A stretch of DNA of 64,000 bases from Pseudoduganella lurida (GTDB lineage: Bacteria; Pseudomonadota; Gammaproteobacteria; Burkholderiales; Burkholderiaceae_D): positions 62,001-126,000 of the forward strand of contig NZ_VLLB01000004.1 of the NCBI RefSeq assembly GCF_007830455.1, written 5' to 3'. Below the pieces are notes generated by a model that did no database searches, was not told the origin of the DNA, and saw only the letters and a program-made list of their open reading frames with translations. The position numbers and the translations under genes were made by a program. Below, piece by piece: positions 51,822-59,807 of this stretch (position 1 is the first letter of the stretch; every line of letters begins with the position of its first letter).

Positions 51822-52204
51822 CACGCATCTCCTGCAGGTGTCGGCGCTGCTGCACTCTTACGCGGCTTTTTCGCTTGCGTCGGCGAGGTTGCGGCAGGCG
51901 CATCCTCCGAGGCCATCACCGTCACGCCGGTACCCGGTTCAAGTGCCGGAGCGCTCTCCCCTGCGGATGCGATCTCTTGTGCAGACGTCTGCACATCATT
52001 ATCTTCAACAGCGACTGTCGCCGGCAGCAGCATCGCCGCCGCAGCGGCTGCCTTCGGCGGACGAGGTTCGCAATACACCGCCGCGCCACAGTCGTACACC
52101 AGGTGCGCAGCGTAGGCTTCATTGGTGCGCAGCGTGTCACCCGGGTTGAGGGTGCCGTACTGCGCGGTGATCGTCTGGATCAGGATTTCAACTTGTACTT
52201 CCAT
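51821..52204 (-). CDS. small phage protein downstream of the capsid gene
   Basis: 127 residues from ATG 52,204 with AAGGAGA upstream. The first 55 residues are a compact domain (EVQVEILIQTITAQYGTLNPGDTLRTNEAYAAHLV, read in parts), similar to short head/neck proteins that follow capsid genes. The rest is Ala/Pro/Glu-rich low complexity ending in a Lys-rich KKPRKSAAAP. It contains the second copy of the 18-bp palindrome in its coding sequence. Function unknown. Confidence 0.65.
   Translation of the reverse strand: MEVQVEILIQTITAQYGTLNPGDTLRTNEAYAAHLVYDCGAAVYCEPRPPKAAAAAAMLLPATVAVEDNDVQTSAQEIASAGESAPALEPGTGVTVMASEDAPAATSPTQAKKPRKSAAAPTPAGDA
51978..51995. repeat. 18-bp palindrome, copy 2
   Basis: TGTGCAGACGTCTGCACA is a perfect palindrome inside the 127-residue gene, matching the site at 36,860-36,877 in 17 of 18 positions. 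A second 17/18 match within 64 kb is very unlikely by chance. Confidence 0.55.
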
Positions 52205-52245
52205 GGGATCTCCTTGCCGGGCCGACAGGGCCCGGCGTGCGGGGT

Positions 52246-53559
52246 TTAAGCTGGCTTCAGGTCGCCGTAGCGGCAGGCGTAAGGCTTCTCCACCGTCAGG
52301 GCGCCGCGGCGTTCCGCGCGGACCGTGACCAGGCCATTCTGGAAGTTGTCGCCGTCCGAGTCGGACAGGTCGATGGCAACGCCTTCGCGGCGCCACAGGG
52401 TGGCTGCGATCCGCAGCGGACCGGTCCAGAATTTACCGACCGGCATGGCGTTGCTGGCCACGACCGGCAGGCCGAACAGCATCGGGATGACGTTATCGCC
52501 CGGCTTGCCCAGGATGTACTCGCCCGTGTCATTCTTTGCCAGGCGCAGCGTCCACCAGTCGACGGTGTTGACGATGATGACGTCCGCCGGCGAATCCGCC
52601 GCAGCGCAGTCGCCGATCGTTTTGCCGATCACGTCGAACATGTTGTTGCGCAGGCCCAGGGCCGCCAGGGAGGCGGCGGTGTAGCCGTGCGGGACGTAGT
52701 TGTCCACGTGCGCCAGGCCCTTGATGTTCGGGCTGGTGCCATTGCCGATGATCAGCTGGTTTTCGAACTTCAGGTTGACGCCGTATTCCATGCGCAGGTT
52801 GATGTACGCCGCCATCGCCGCGTTGTCTTTCGACAGCTGGCTGGTGATCTTGATGATGTGGCCGACCGTGCTCATTGCCATCACACCAGGCGTAAAGGTG
52901 ATCGAGCTCTGTGCGCGCGTGGCTCCTTCGGCCACTTCGGCCGCCGCGTTGGTGAACACGCTCTCGCGCGTCCATTCGATCGACGGCGCCTCGGTCGGAA
53001 TCGACGTCATCAGGTCTTCCAGCGTGAACACGCGGAAGGCACCCTGCACCAGGCCAGGACGACGTTCCGAGAACGTATTGGCCACAGCATTGCTGACGGT
53101 GTTCTTCAGCTCGACGCGGATCTTGATGCGACCGTCCTGCTTGCGGAAGTCTTCGAAGCGCGAGCTCTTGATGAACTGCGCGCCCAGCGACTCATCGGCC
53201 GGCGGCGCGTCCGCTTGCTGCGCGCCTTTCTGTTCGATCTGCAGCAGGCGGTCCGCCAGCGTGCGCTGTTCGGTGCCCAGCGTCTCGATCGCGGTTTTCG
53301 TGTCCGCGGAAATCTTGCCCATGTTGGCGATGTCTTCGGTCGCCTTCTTCGACATCGTGTCGATATTGCGCTCGACATTGTCCAGCGCCTTCATGATGGC
53401 GGCGCCGTCGATCTCGCCGGACACCAGCAGCGCGCCGGCCACGCCAGCGGCAGCGCCCGGATGGACGTCGAAACCGAGGGCCTGCGCGATGCCGGCCACC
53501 AGTGCCAGTGCCAGGAGTGCCCAGCCGCGGGCCGGGATGTGGGGGATGAAGCGTTTCAT
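52246..53559 (-). CDS. HK97-fold major capsid protein with hydrophobic N-terminus
   Basis: 437 residues. The scaffold-like delta domain (about 50-120, heptads such as SKKATEDIANMGKISADTKTAIETL read in parts) is followed by the HK97 fold: FRVFTLEDLMTSIPTEAP, SSITFTPGVMAMSTVGH with IKITSQLSKDNAAMAAYI (E-loop/spine helix), IIGNGTSPNIKGL and a C-terminal AIDLSDSDGDNFQNGLVTVRAE. Unusually the first 46 residues contain two hydrophobic stretches (GWALLALALVAGIAQALGF and GAAAGVAGALLVSG). The delta domain should be cut off by the prohead protease encoded upstream. Confidence 0.9.
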   Translation of the reverse strand: MKRFIPHIPARGWALLALALVAGIAQALGFDVHPGAAAGVAGALLVSGEIDGAAIMKALDNVERNIDTMSKKATEDIANMGKISADTKTAIETLGTEQRTLADRLLQIEQKGAQQADAPPADESLGAQFIKSSRFEDFRKQDGRIKIRVELKNTVSNAVANTFSERRPGLVQGAFRVFTLEDLMTSIPTEAPSIEWTRESVFTNAAAEVAEGATRAQSSITFTPGVMAMSTVGHIIKITSQLSKDNAAMAAYINLRMEYGVNLKFENQLIIGNGTSPNIKGLAHVDNYVPHGYTAASLAALGLRNNMFDVIGKTIGDCAAADSPADVIIVNTVDWWTLRLAKNDTGEYILGKPGDNVIPMLFGLPVVASNAMPVGKFWTGPLRIAATLWRREGVAIDLSDSDGDNFQNGLVTVRAERRGALTVEKPYACRYGDLKPA

Positions 53560-53579
53560 GTTTGCCTTTTCCAGAAATG

Positions 53580-53600
53580 AAAAAACCGCCTTGCGGCGGT
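53580..53600 (-). terminator. terminator between prohead protease and capsid genes
   Basis: On the minus strand ACCGCC, loop GCAA and GGCGGT form a stem capped by a stable tetraloop and followed by TTTTTTCATTT. A partial terminator here could still allow the abundant capsid transcript, or a capsid promoter may lie nearby. Confidence 0.65.
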
Positions 53601-53620
53601 CGTTGGTGGGGTTACTGCAG

Positions 53621-54304
53621 TTACTTGCTGAGGCGGTCCAGCCGCTTCATGATGTCGGCCGCCATCTTGGCGTCGACGCCCTTCGGAGCATCCCGCCCGA
53701 TGAAGATCGCCTTCGCCTTGGAGAGCAGTGCCATGCTCTCCTTTTTGCCCAGCCCTGCATCCCGCAGCAGCCGTTCAAGATCCCGTTCGGTCTCGACGTC
53801 GGGCAGCAGCGCCTCGATGTCGATCCCCATGCTTTTGACGCTGGAAAGGTCGATGCGCGCTGCACCATCGGCCGGGAACACCACCGGCGAGATCTCGACC
53901 AGGTTGCTCCACTTGCGGATGATGCGGCCCTGCTCGACCTCTTCGTAGTCGCCCTTCTTGACCCAGCCGCCGATCGACAGCCCGTCCAGCGTGCCATGCA
54001 GCATCGCTGCGCGCACGTCCGCCGACAGGCTCAGGCCCGGCGTCAGCTCGCCCTCGACGAACAGGCCCTTGTCGTCTTCCTTGGCCTTCGTCCATTTGCC
54101 GATCGGGATGCTGTCCCATTTGTGGTTGTAGAACATCTTGGGCTTGCCGTTGCGCAGCGTCGCCTCGAAGGCGCCCTTGATGATCGTGTCGCCGTACGAA
54201 TCGACCCCGCCGAACACGGAGGCGTAGCCGGAAAACACGCCCGACTCGCCATCGAATTTCAGCGAGACGTCGTCCAGTTTCAGTGTCTTGAGAATGCGTT
54301 GCAT
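53621..54304 (-). CDS. HK97-family prohead protease
   Basis: 227 residues from ATG 54,304 (AAGGA upstream). The N-terminal FSGYASVFGGVDSYGDTI is the family entry, and the catalytic His is in MFYNHKWDSIPIGKW and the Ser in TLDGLSIGGW, with NLVEISPVVFPAD after it. It digests the capsid delta domain during prohead maturation. Gene order portal-protease-capsid is standard for HK97-like phages. Confidence 0.92.
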   Translation of the reverse strand: MQRILKTLKLDDVSLKFDGESGVFSGYASVFGGVDSYGDTIIKGAFEATLRNGKPKMFYNHKWDSIPIGKWTKAKEDDKGLFVEGELTPGLSLSADVRAAMLHGTLDGLSIGGWVKKGDYEEVEQGRIIRKWSNLVEISPVVFPADGAARIDLSSVKSMGIDIEALLPDVETERDLERLLRDAGLGKKESMALLSKAKAIFIGRDAPKGVDAKMAADIMKRLDRLSK

Positions 54305-54311
54305 GTTGTCC

Positions 54312-55544
54312 TTACTGTGCGATGTTGGAGCCGTCGCCGCCGGCGGCCGGTTTGAGCCGGCCGAGCATGTGCAGCGGCACCAGGTTCGATTGCGCGGTGA
54401 GCACATCGGTGCCAGGGATGAACGGGTCGCCTTCGAGCTGCCGCACCTCTGCGCGGGTCTTGAGGCCGTTCTGTACGTTCTTCGCGTTGATGTCCGCGCG
54501 CAGCGATGGCGAAGCGCGCAGCAGTGCGTCGAGCGAGAATTCCACCTTCAACGTCGCGCGCTGACGCGGCGTCAGCACGCAGCGCTGCACTGCCTGCTGC
54601 AGGTTCACGACCAGGGGGCCGATCGAGAAGATGCACCAGCCTTCGCGGATCTCCGCGATGCCGCTGCCCCAGCTGGTGACGTTCGCGTGGTGCACCAGGA
54701 CTGGCGGTACGTCGAACCAGCGGCAGATCTCCTCAACGCCGTAGTGCCGCGTCTCCAGCAGCTGCTGCTCCGCCGGCGTCATCGTCAGCTGCTGGAACTT
54801 CATGTCCGCTTCCAGCAAGTGCAGCTTGTTGTCCGACGTCAGCGACATCTCGTTGAAAGTGCGGCGGGCGTTCTCCCGCTGCTTGTCGTTCAGCACCTTG
54901 TCGACCGTCAGCACGCCCGCAGGCTTGCCGCCAGAACCGAAGATTTTGCTGGCATCGCTCTGCGCCTTCGCCTGCTCGTCGAGCGTCGAGCTCATGAACT
55001 CCAGCTTCGACAGGCCGATCGTTCCGTTGCCCAGGTTCTTCAGGTGCAGCACGTTCTGCGCCGCGAGGATCGCCACGTTGCTACCGAGCCGGTATGCGTA
55101 CACCACCGTGCCGTCGTCGAGAATCTTCTGCTCTACCTGGTCGGCGGGCATCGGCCATAGCGCCAGTGCTTCGCCGTTGGCATCGCGGTCGATCCTGGCG
55201 TAGCCATTGCCGCGCAGGTCGTGATTCAGCATCATCGCGCGCCAGAATTCGAACGGCGTCATGCGGTTGTTCGGCTGGTCATGCAGCAGCTGGTATAACC
55301 GTTCGGTGCGCGCCAACGTCTTCTCGCCGCCGGCCAGCTGCTTGTAGACGAAGCACGGCATGCTGGCCACCGCGCCGGCGCGTCGATCGAGACAGGCCCA
55401 CACGGTGCTGATCTGCAGCGCGCCATCAACTCCGAGGCCGCGCGCACCGCCGTTGAGCGAATATCCCGGCTTGCCGCTCTGTACGCCAAGGATGTCGCCC
55501 AGCGCGCCGCCGAACCAGGAGCGCATGGATGAAAATAGACTCAT
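54312..55544 (-). CDS. phage portal protein
   Basis: 410 residues from ATG 55,544, overlapping the terminase stop (ATGA). HK97-type portal features: VWACLDRRAGAVASMPCFVY, LLHDQPNNRMTPFEFWRAM, GNGYARIDRDANG, FGSGGKPAGVLTVDK and ARTLKVEFSLDALLRA-like C-terminal wing with NGLKTRAEVRQLEGDP. Twelve copies form the DNA entry channel. A longer in-frame start lies wholly inside terL and is rejected. Confidence 0.93.
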   Translation of the reverse strand: MSLFSSMRSWFGGALGDILGVQSGKPGYSLNGGARGLGVDGALQISTVWACLDRRAGAVASMPCFVYKQLAGGEKTLARTERLYQLLHDQPNNRMTPFEFWRAMMLNHDLRGNGYARIDRDANGEALALWPMPADQVEQKILDDGTVVYAYRLGSNVAILAAQNVLHLKNLGNGTIGLSKLEFMSSTLDEQAKAQSDASKIFGSGGKPAGVLTVDKVLNDKQRENARRTFNEMSLTSDNKLHLLEADMKFQQLTMTPAEQQLLETRHYGVEEICRWFDVPPVLVHHANVTSWGSGIAEIREGWCIFSIGPLVVNLQQAVQRCVLTPRQRATLKVEFSLDALLRASPSLRADINAKNVQNGLKTRAEVRQLEGDPFIPGTDVLTAQSNLVPLHMLGRLKPAAGGDGSNIAQ

Positions 55545-57391
55545 GTACTGATCACTCCATTGAGGAAGTCGTCGAGGCTGCCCTGCCCCTCGTCCGTGGA
55601 CATCGCCCGGGCCAGCGCCATGACGGTGGCGACGATGCCGTCGATCCGCCCGTTGGCGTTCGACCGTTTTTTGTCGGGCCTGAAATTGCCGTTCGAATCG
55701 AACAGCAGCGCCGTGTTGTTGGCGCACCAGCGCAGCACCGGATTGCCACCGTGCTGGAACACCTTGCCGTACACCAGCACCTCCAACGCCTTGCTGCCCG
55801 GGTACATGCCGCCCGTGTTCTGCGGCACCTCGACCAGCGGCACGTCCTGCTCCAGCAGCTCGTTCGCCAGCTGCAGCGCGTTCCAGCGATCGAAGCCGAT
55901 CTCCTGGACGTCGTAGTCCTGCAGCGACTGCAGGATCCGCTCCTTCACAGGACCGTAGTCAGTGACGTTGCCCTCGGTTGCCGTCAGCCAGCCGCCCGTG
56001 CGCCAGGCTTCGTACGGCGCGGCGTCATCGGCCTGTTCGGCGATCTTGTCCTCCGGGCACCAGAACCACACCAGCACGTACCAGTCGCCGCCCTCTTCAT
56101 CCGGCGGGAACACCAGCGAGTAGGCGGTCAGGTCGCGTGTAGAGGCCAGGTCGAGGCCGCCGTAGCAGCGCCGGCCCAGCAGCACGCCCGGGTCGAACTT
56201 CGCCTTGCCCTTGTCCCAGACGTTCATGTCGAACCAGCCATCGGCGCTGTTGCACCAGATGTTCAAGTCCTTCGTCAGGAAGTTGACCTTCGCGCCCGGC
56301 ATGGCCGCCGCCTTGCGGGCCTGGCCGCGCAGGTAGTCGAGTGTCTTCGACCGGCCCAGGCCGGGGTTGGCCTTGATCCAGACGCGCTCGTCGAACGGAT
56401 CGTCGTCGGTGTCCAGCGTGTAGACGTAGCCGAAGAACGCATCGTCGACGCGCTTGCCTTCCAGGATCGAGATCAGGTAACCGCGCTGCTCCGTGCAGAT
56501 GCCATCGAGGATGAAGCCGGCCGTCGTGATCGCCGACAGCAGCGGCTGGGACCGCGCGCCCAGGGCGGACTCCATCACGTCCCACACGTCGCGGTGCTTC
56601 TGCGCGTGCAGCTCGTCGAACAGGATCGCCGACGGGTTCAGGCCGTCGAGGTTCTCCGCGTTGGCCGGCAGCGGCAGGAAGACCGAGTTGTCGTCCAGCT
56701 CGACCTTCTCGTGGTTCATGCCGGCATAGATCTTGAATGACCTGGCCACGCCAGCAGAGCGCTTGACCCAGCGCCGGATGTTGTCGAAGGCCGGCTTGAA
56801 CACCGTCATCGCCTGGTTGCGCGTGGTCGCCACCGCGTAGACCTCGGCGCCGATCTCGCCGTCCATCGAAAACAGGTAGGCGCCCTGCGGCCCCTTCCAC
56901 GTGGACTTGCCGTTCTTGCGCGCCACCTCTTCGTACGCGCGGCTGAAACGGCGCATGCCATCGGACTGGCGGCGCCACCCGTACAGCACCGCGGTCCAGA
57001 ACTTCTGCCACGGGTCCAGCAGGATCGGCTTGCCGGCCAGCGGCCCCTTGATGTGGACGAAGAACCGCTCGATGTATTCGATGATGTGCCAGCCATGCGC
57101 CGGTGCGAACACGAAGCCTCGCTTGCCGGCATCGCGCAGATCCTGGTAGTGCCGCAGCACGGCCAGGTAGACGTACTTGCCGGTGATGATCTCGCCGCGC
57201 AGCACGGGCAAGCCGTACGTATCGTCCCACTCCTCCAGCTCCGCCGGCGTGAGACCTTCTACCTTCGCGCGGGAGAGGACATGGCGTGGTTTACGAGATC
57301 GCCGAACAGATCGTCCTGGCCGCCCTGGATGCCCGTGTCCTTTCGGACCCTGGCCAGCGATGGAATCGTCAGACATGCTTTTGGTAGCCAT
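55541..57391 (-). CDS. terminase large subunit
   Basis: 616 residues. ATPase domain with the Walker A-like ARKNGKSTWKG near residue 165 and Walker B ILFDELHAQK; nuclease domain with YGGLDLASTRDLTAYSL and the late acidic residue in GRIDGIVATVMALARAM. ATG 57,391 with GGAGC upstream is preferred, giving a 133-base overlap with terS in another frame; no start codon occurs in frame downstream before the conserved part, so the overlap seems real. It packages DNA into the prohead and cuts concatemers; the HK97-type sequence suggests cos packaging. Confidence 0.9.
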   Translation of the reverse strand: MATKSMSDDSIAGQGPKGHGHPGRPGRSVRRSRKPRHVLSRAKVEGLTPAELEEWDDTYGLPVLRGEIITGKYVYLAVLRHYQDLRDAGKRGFVFAPAHGWHIIEYIERFFVHIKGPLAGKPILLDPWQKFWTAVLYGWRRQSDGMRRFSRAYEEVARKNGKSTWKGPQGAYLFSMDGEIGAEVYAVATTRNQAMTVFKPAFDNIRRWVKRSAGVARSFKIYAGMNHEKVELDDNSVFLPLPANAENLDGLNPSAILFDELHAQKHRDVWDVMESALGARSQPLLSAITTAGFILDGICTEQRGYLISILEGKRVDDAFFGYVYTLDTDDDPFDERVWIKANPGLGRSKTLDYLRGQARKAAAMPGAKVNFLTKDLNIWCNSADGWFDMNVWDKGKAKFDPGVLLGRRCYGGLDLASTRDLTAYSLVFPPDEEGGDWYVLVWFWCPEDKIAEQADDAAPYEAWRTGGWLTATEGNVTDYGPVKERILQSLQDYDVQEIGFDRWNALQLANELLEQDVPLVEVPQNTGGMYPGSKALEVLVYGKVFQHGGNPVLRWCANNTALLFDSNGNFRPDKKRSNANGRIDGIVATVMALARAMSTDEGQGSLDDFLNGVIST

Positions 57392-57732
57392 TGGCCGAGC
57401 TCCATCTTCAAGCGTTTCTCGTCGTCCGCCCAGGGCGTCGGCGTCGACCATCCGGTCTTCGAGGTTTGCGACCGGCCCTTCTCGTCGCACTCTTTGCTGG
57501 CCGCGATCCAGTCCACGAAGGTCCGCACGATGATCGCGATCGGCATGCCGGCCGTGACGTGCTCGATGCCGGCGGCGCGGAGCGACTCGCAGATGTAGTC
57601 GTAGACCTCGCGCTCCTGGCCAGTGAGGCCGATGACCGGCGGCGCATCGGGCGACGACACGTCGGCGCCGGCGCGGACGGCATGCGCGCCGACCGCCGGC
57701 AGCGATGTGCCGAGGCTCGATTTCATATCCAT
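57259..57732 (-). CDS. terminase small subunit (P27 family-like)
   Basis: 157 residues from ATG 57,732 with GGGAG seven bases upstream. The central part (GLTGQEREVYDYICESLRAAG, HVTAGMPIAIIVRTFVDWIAA) and the C-terminal LTIPSLARVRKDTGIQGGQDD with DLFGDLVNH resemble P27-type small terminases that recognise the packaging site. It precedes and overlaps terL. The upstream 800 bases carry only a doubtful gene, and the packaging site would be expected there. Confidence 0.82.
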   Translation of the reverse strand: MDMKSSLGTSLPAVGAHAVRAGADVSSPDAPPVIGLTGQEREVYDYICESLRAAGIEHVTAGMPIAIIVRTFVDWIAASKECDEKGRSQTSKTGWSTPTPWADDEKRLKMELGQWLPKACLTIPSLARVRKDTGIQGGQDDLFGDLVNHAMSSPARR

Positions 57733-57888
57733 GTGATTGCTCCCTGAACGGGGAAGTGATGCGCGAGAGCGCGAACTGCTGGGACTGGTGACCTACCGAT
57801 CAAACCCCCGGGGGGTAGTTTTTGTTCCGCGAAAATTCCTGCCTAACCTTACGGTTTCCGCCGGGGCAGGCCCGACTTTCGACCCGCC

Positions 57889-58374
57889 CTACCCCTCAGA
57901 ATATTTCCACCCGGCATCCTCATGCCAGCTGCGACCAGGGCGCGACCGAGGGTCGGCAGGATCGACCGGAGGCAGCGGAGCAGCCCGCGAGATCACCCAG
58001 GCCGCGCGGAGCGACAGCACGATGCCGAGGCGCTGACGCCAGCCGAGATAACTGCGAATGAACCGATGCGGCCAGCTGCGGCGACGAACGGCGATCGCAT
58101 CGACTTGGACTACGTATACAAGCTCTGGCTCCATCTGGTCCATGATCCGGTTATTGCTCGCCTTGCTGGACTTTTGGATACCGAACACGGAGCGATTGAA
58201 CTGGTTTCGCGTGTTAACGCCAGCAAGCCCCATCGCTGTCAGCTGCTCGTTGACGCGCCTCTGCACTGGCTCAAGCGGAGGGACGCTTCCCTCGGAGGTG
58301 TAGGTCGGTTGAACCCGTCGCACCATTTGACTTACCGCCGCCCGACGCAGTCGCTTCACACGCATTGCAGTCAT
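57889..58374 (-). CDS. chimeric ORF containing a displaced tape-measure-like segment
   Basis: 161 residues from ATG 58,374, which has AGGAGA four bases upstream. Residues about 24-95 (58,305-58,090) align with part of this phage's own tape measure: EPVQRRVNEQLTAMGLAG against APVQKYVTEQLAAMGLAS, continuing NTRNQFNRSVFGI against TTRDQFRDVTLGI. The remaining C-terminal part (RRRSWPHRFIRSYLGW...) is Arg/Pro-rich and looks like non-coding sequence read through. It is not a recent copy, since identity is only moderate. Probably a gene remnant left by recombination; a translated small protein is possible. Confidence 0.45.
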   Translation of the reverse strand: MTAMRVKRLRRAAVSQMVRRVQPTYTSEGSVPPLEPVQRRVNEQLTAMGLAGVNTRNQFNRSVFGIQKSSKASNNRIMDQMEPELVYVVQVDAIAVRRRSWPHRFIRSYLGWRQRLGIVLSLRAAWVISRAAPLPPVDPADPRSRPGRSWHEDAGWKYSEG

Positions 58375-58541
58375 ACGTTCTCCTGTCATGTGCGGCCCGA
58401 ACGACCGCGAATATTTGGCCCATCGCTCAAGCACGCAAACGAAGCAACACGTGCAAACGATAAGGAATGTACTATTATTAATATTTCCTTCGTGTCTACG
58501 TTTCTTGCACCTTACAAGTCACCACAAAACCCGAGGCACCT

Positions 58542-58760
58542 ATGGGTAATTTTGATGCGATGAAAGATCGCCGGCGCCACTATGTGCAGGCGGCCATGGT
58601 GGAAGTAGCCTTGGCGATTTGCAAACGCAACGGGATAGCTGATGCGATGGATGTCCTCTTGTCCGAGGGCTTGCCGCCGAGCGTTATAGAACGGGTGCTG
58701 CTCGCAGGCTTACCCCGACGGTACATCCCATACGATCCGCTTGATCCTCCATCAACTTGA
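58542..58760 (+). CDS. small plus-strand phage hypothetical protein
   Basis: 72 residues, start ATG 58,542 with GAGG five bases upstream. Helical sequence (YVQAAMVEVALAICKRNGI, ADAMDVLLSEGLPPSVIERVL) with a proline-rich tail. It lies on the opposite strand to the surrounding late genes and converges on the HNH gene, 11 bases away, so it is an accessory gene with its own promoter in the AT-rich stretch 58,450-58,520. No known family. Confidence 0.5.
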   Translation: MGNFDAMKDRRRHYVQAAMVEVALAICKRNGIADAMDVLLSEGLPPSVIERVLLAGLPRRYIPYDPLDPPST

Positions 58761-58771
58761 ACTTTTATGGT

Positions 58772-59140
58772 TCATGGCGGGAGGACTATTGCTTGCCGCC
58801 ATCTCCCGTAGATAGCTTCTGCCCGCGACTTCACTTCATGACATTCACCGCATAGCCCTTGCTCGTTCGTCTCGTCGTCCGGTCCGCCCTCGCTGAGTGG
58901 AATGATGTGATCGCGCTGCGTAGCTGGAACCGCGCGACCCTGGCGCCGGCATTCGGCGCACAGCGGGTCGCGTGCGAATAGCGCGGCGCGCATAGCTTGG
59001 AGACGGCGGCCCGTTATCCGCTTCGCGGGAACTACCTTTACCCAGGCCTCACGTGGATGCGCGCCGCAGCGGCCACTGCCGTCATGCACGAGCACCGAAC
59101 AAGTCGGCGCACTGCAGGGTCTGGGTGCTGATCGGGGCAT
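58772..59140 (-). CDS. HNH endonuclease
   Basis: 122 residues from ATG 59,140. The HNH core is complete: LCAECRRQGR (first zinc Cys pair), QRDHIIPLSEGG (Asp-His), DDETNEQGLCGECHEVKS (Asn, second Cys pair, His). A CSAPTCSVLV segment and HPREAWVKV lie before it. HNH proteins next to terminase genes in HK97-type phages assist cos cleavage and packaging. Here an unusual 1 kb with foreign-looking ORFs separates it from terS. Confidence 0.87.
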   Translation of the reverse strand: MPRSAPRPCSAPTCSVLVHDGSGRCGAHPREAWVKVVPAKRITGRRLQAMRAALFARDPLCAECRRQGRAVPATQRDHIIPLSEGGPDDETNEQGLCGECHEVKSRAEAIYGRWRQAIVLPP

Positions 59141-59237
59141 GGCACTCCGGATGCAGATATCTGCGTCTACCTGGCAAATAGAAGTTGCCATTTGCACATT
59201 GATACAATGCCCTGATGATGATTACATGAGGGAATGT

Positions 59238-59735
59238 ATGGCTGAACTACCTGCGCTAATTTTGCTTGCTGTCGTCGCGTACTTCGGCTGGAAGATATAT
59301 TCCGGCTACCGCGACGGTCCGGATGCTCGCTCACCGAAACAGAAAGTGCCTGCAGCACCGCGAGCACATATCGCCGCCCACCACTGGGAGAACAACGGGT
59401 ATCGAGAGGTCGAAGTGGTAGGGGAATCCAACTATCAGCCGCACCTTAAGCGGCTTGTCGGCACGCCGGATGAAAACGGCGTAGCGGTGGCGTGCAAAGC
59501 GTTCCTCATACCGGAACCAGCAAACCAGTACGATCGAAACGCTATCCGCGTCGACATCGATGGCGGCACCGTTGGCTATCTCGCGAAGGCAAACGCAGCG
59601 CTGTTCCACCAGCGACTGAAGGACCACGGGGTTGCGGGCGCGACCACATCCTGCCCAGCCGTGATTTTCGGCGGTAAGAAAATGGACAGGGTGCGCACGC
59701 CTTACGGCGTCTGGCTGGAGATGAAACGGCTGTAA
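59238..59735 (+). CDS. HIRAN-domain protein with membrane anchor
   Basis: 165 residues from ATG 59,238, preceded by GAGGG. An N-terminal hydrophobic helix (LPALILLAVVAYFGWKIY) is followed by a linker and a HIRAN domain: EVEVVGESNYQPHLKRL, CKAFLIPEPANQYDRNAIRVDI and GGTVGYLAKANAALFHQRL. HIRAN modules bind DNA ends in repair and remodelling enzymes. Membrane anchoring of such a domain is unusual. It is transcribed against the phage late genes and followed by a strong terminator, the typical layout of a moron gene. Confidence 0.8.
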   Translation: MAELPALILLAVVAYFGWKIYSGYRDGPDARSPKQKVPAAPRAHIAAHHWENNGYREVEVVGESNYQPHLKRLVGTPDENGVAVACKAFLIPEPANQYDRNAIRVDIDGGTVGYLAKANAALFHQRLKDHGVAGATTSCPAVIFGGKKMDRVRTPYGVWLEMKRL

Positions 59736-59747
59736 TCCAGAAACGCA

Positions 59748-59771
59748 AAAGCCCCGCATCCGCGGGGCTTT
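59748..59771. terminator. bidirectional terminator between convergent genes
   Basis: AAAGCCCCGC and GCGGGGCTTT form a perfect 10-pair stem with loop ATCC; the plus strand continues TCGTTTCG and the minus strand TTGCGTTT. It lies 13 bases after the HIRAN gene stop and 37 bases after the end of the opposing gene at 59,808, so it can serve both. Confidence 0.82.
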
Positions 59772-59807
59772 CGTTTCGTAGGGACGTGGCTCGTCCCGGA
59801 TCGGATT

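Noticed and set aside
52237..54355. Two long plus-strand frames opposite the capsid and protease genes
   Set aside because: Low-complexity antisense readings without a ribosome-binding site or recognisable motif; the opposite strand has the full HK97 capsid and protease signatures.
55529..56740. 403-codon plus-strand frame opposite terL
   Set aside because: Shadow frame of the terminase; composition typical of antisense reading in high-GC DNA.
57922..58563. 213-codon plus-strand frame opposite the tape-measure-like segment
   Set aside because: No ribosome-binding site and Arg/Pro-rich composition; the minus strand has the tape-measure similarity and the AGGAGA start.
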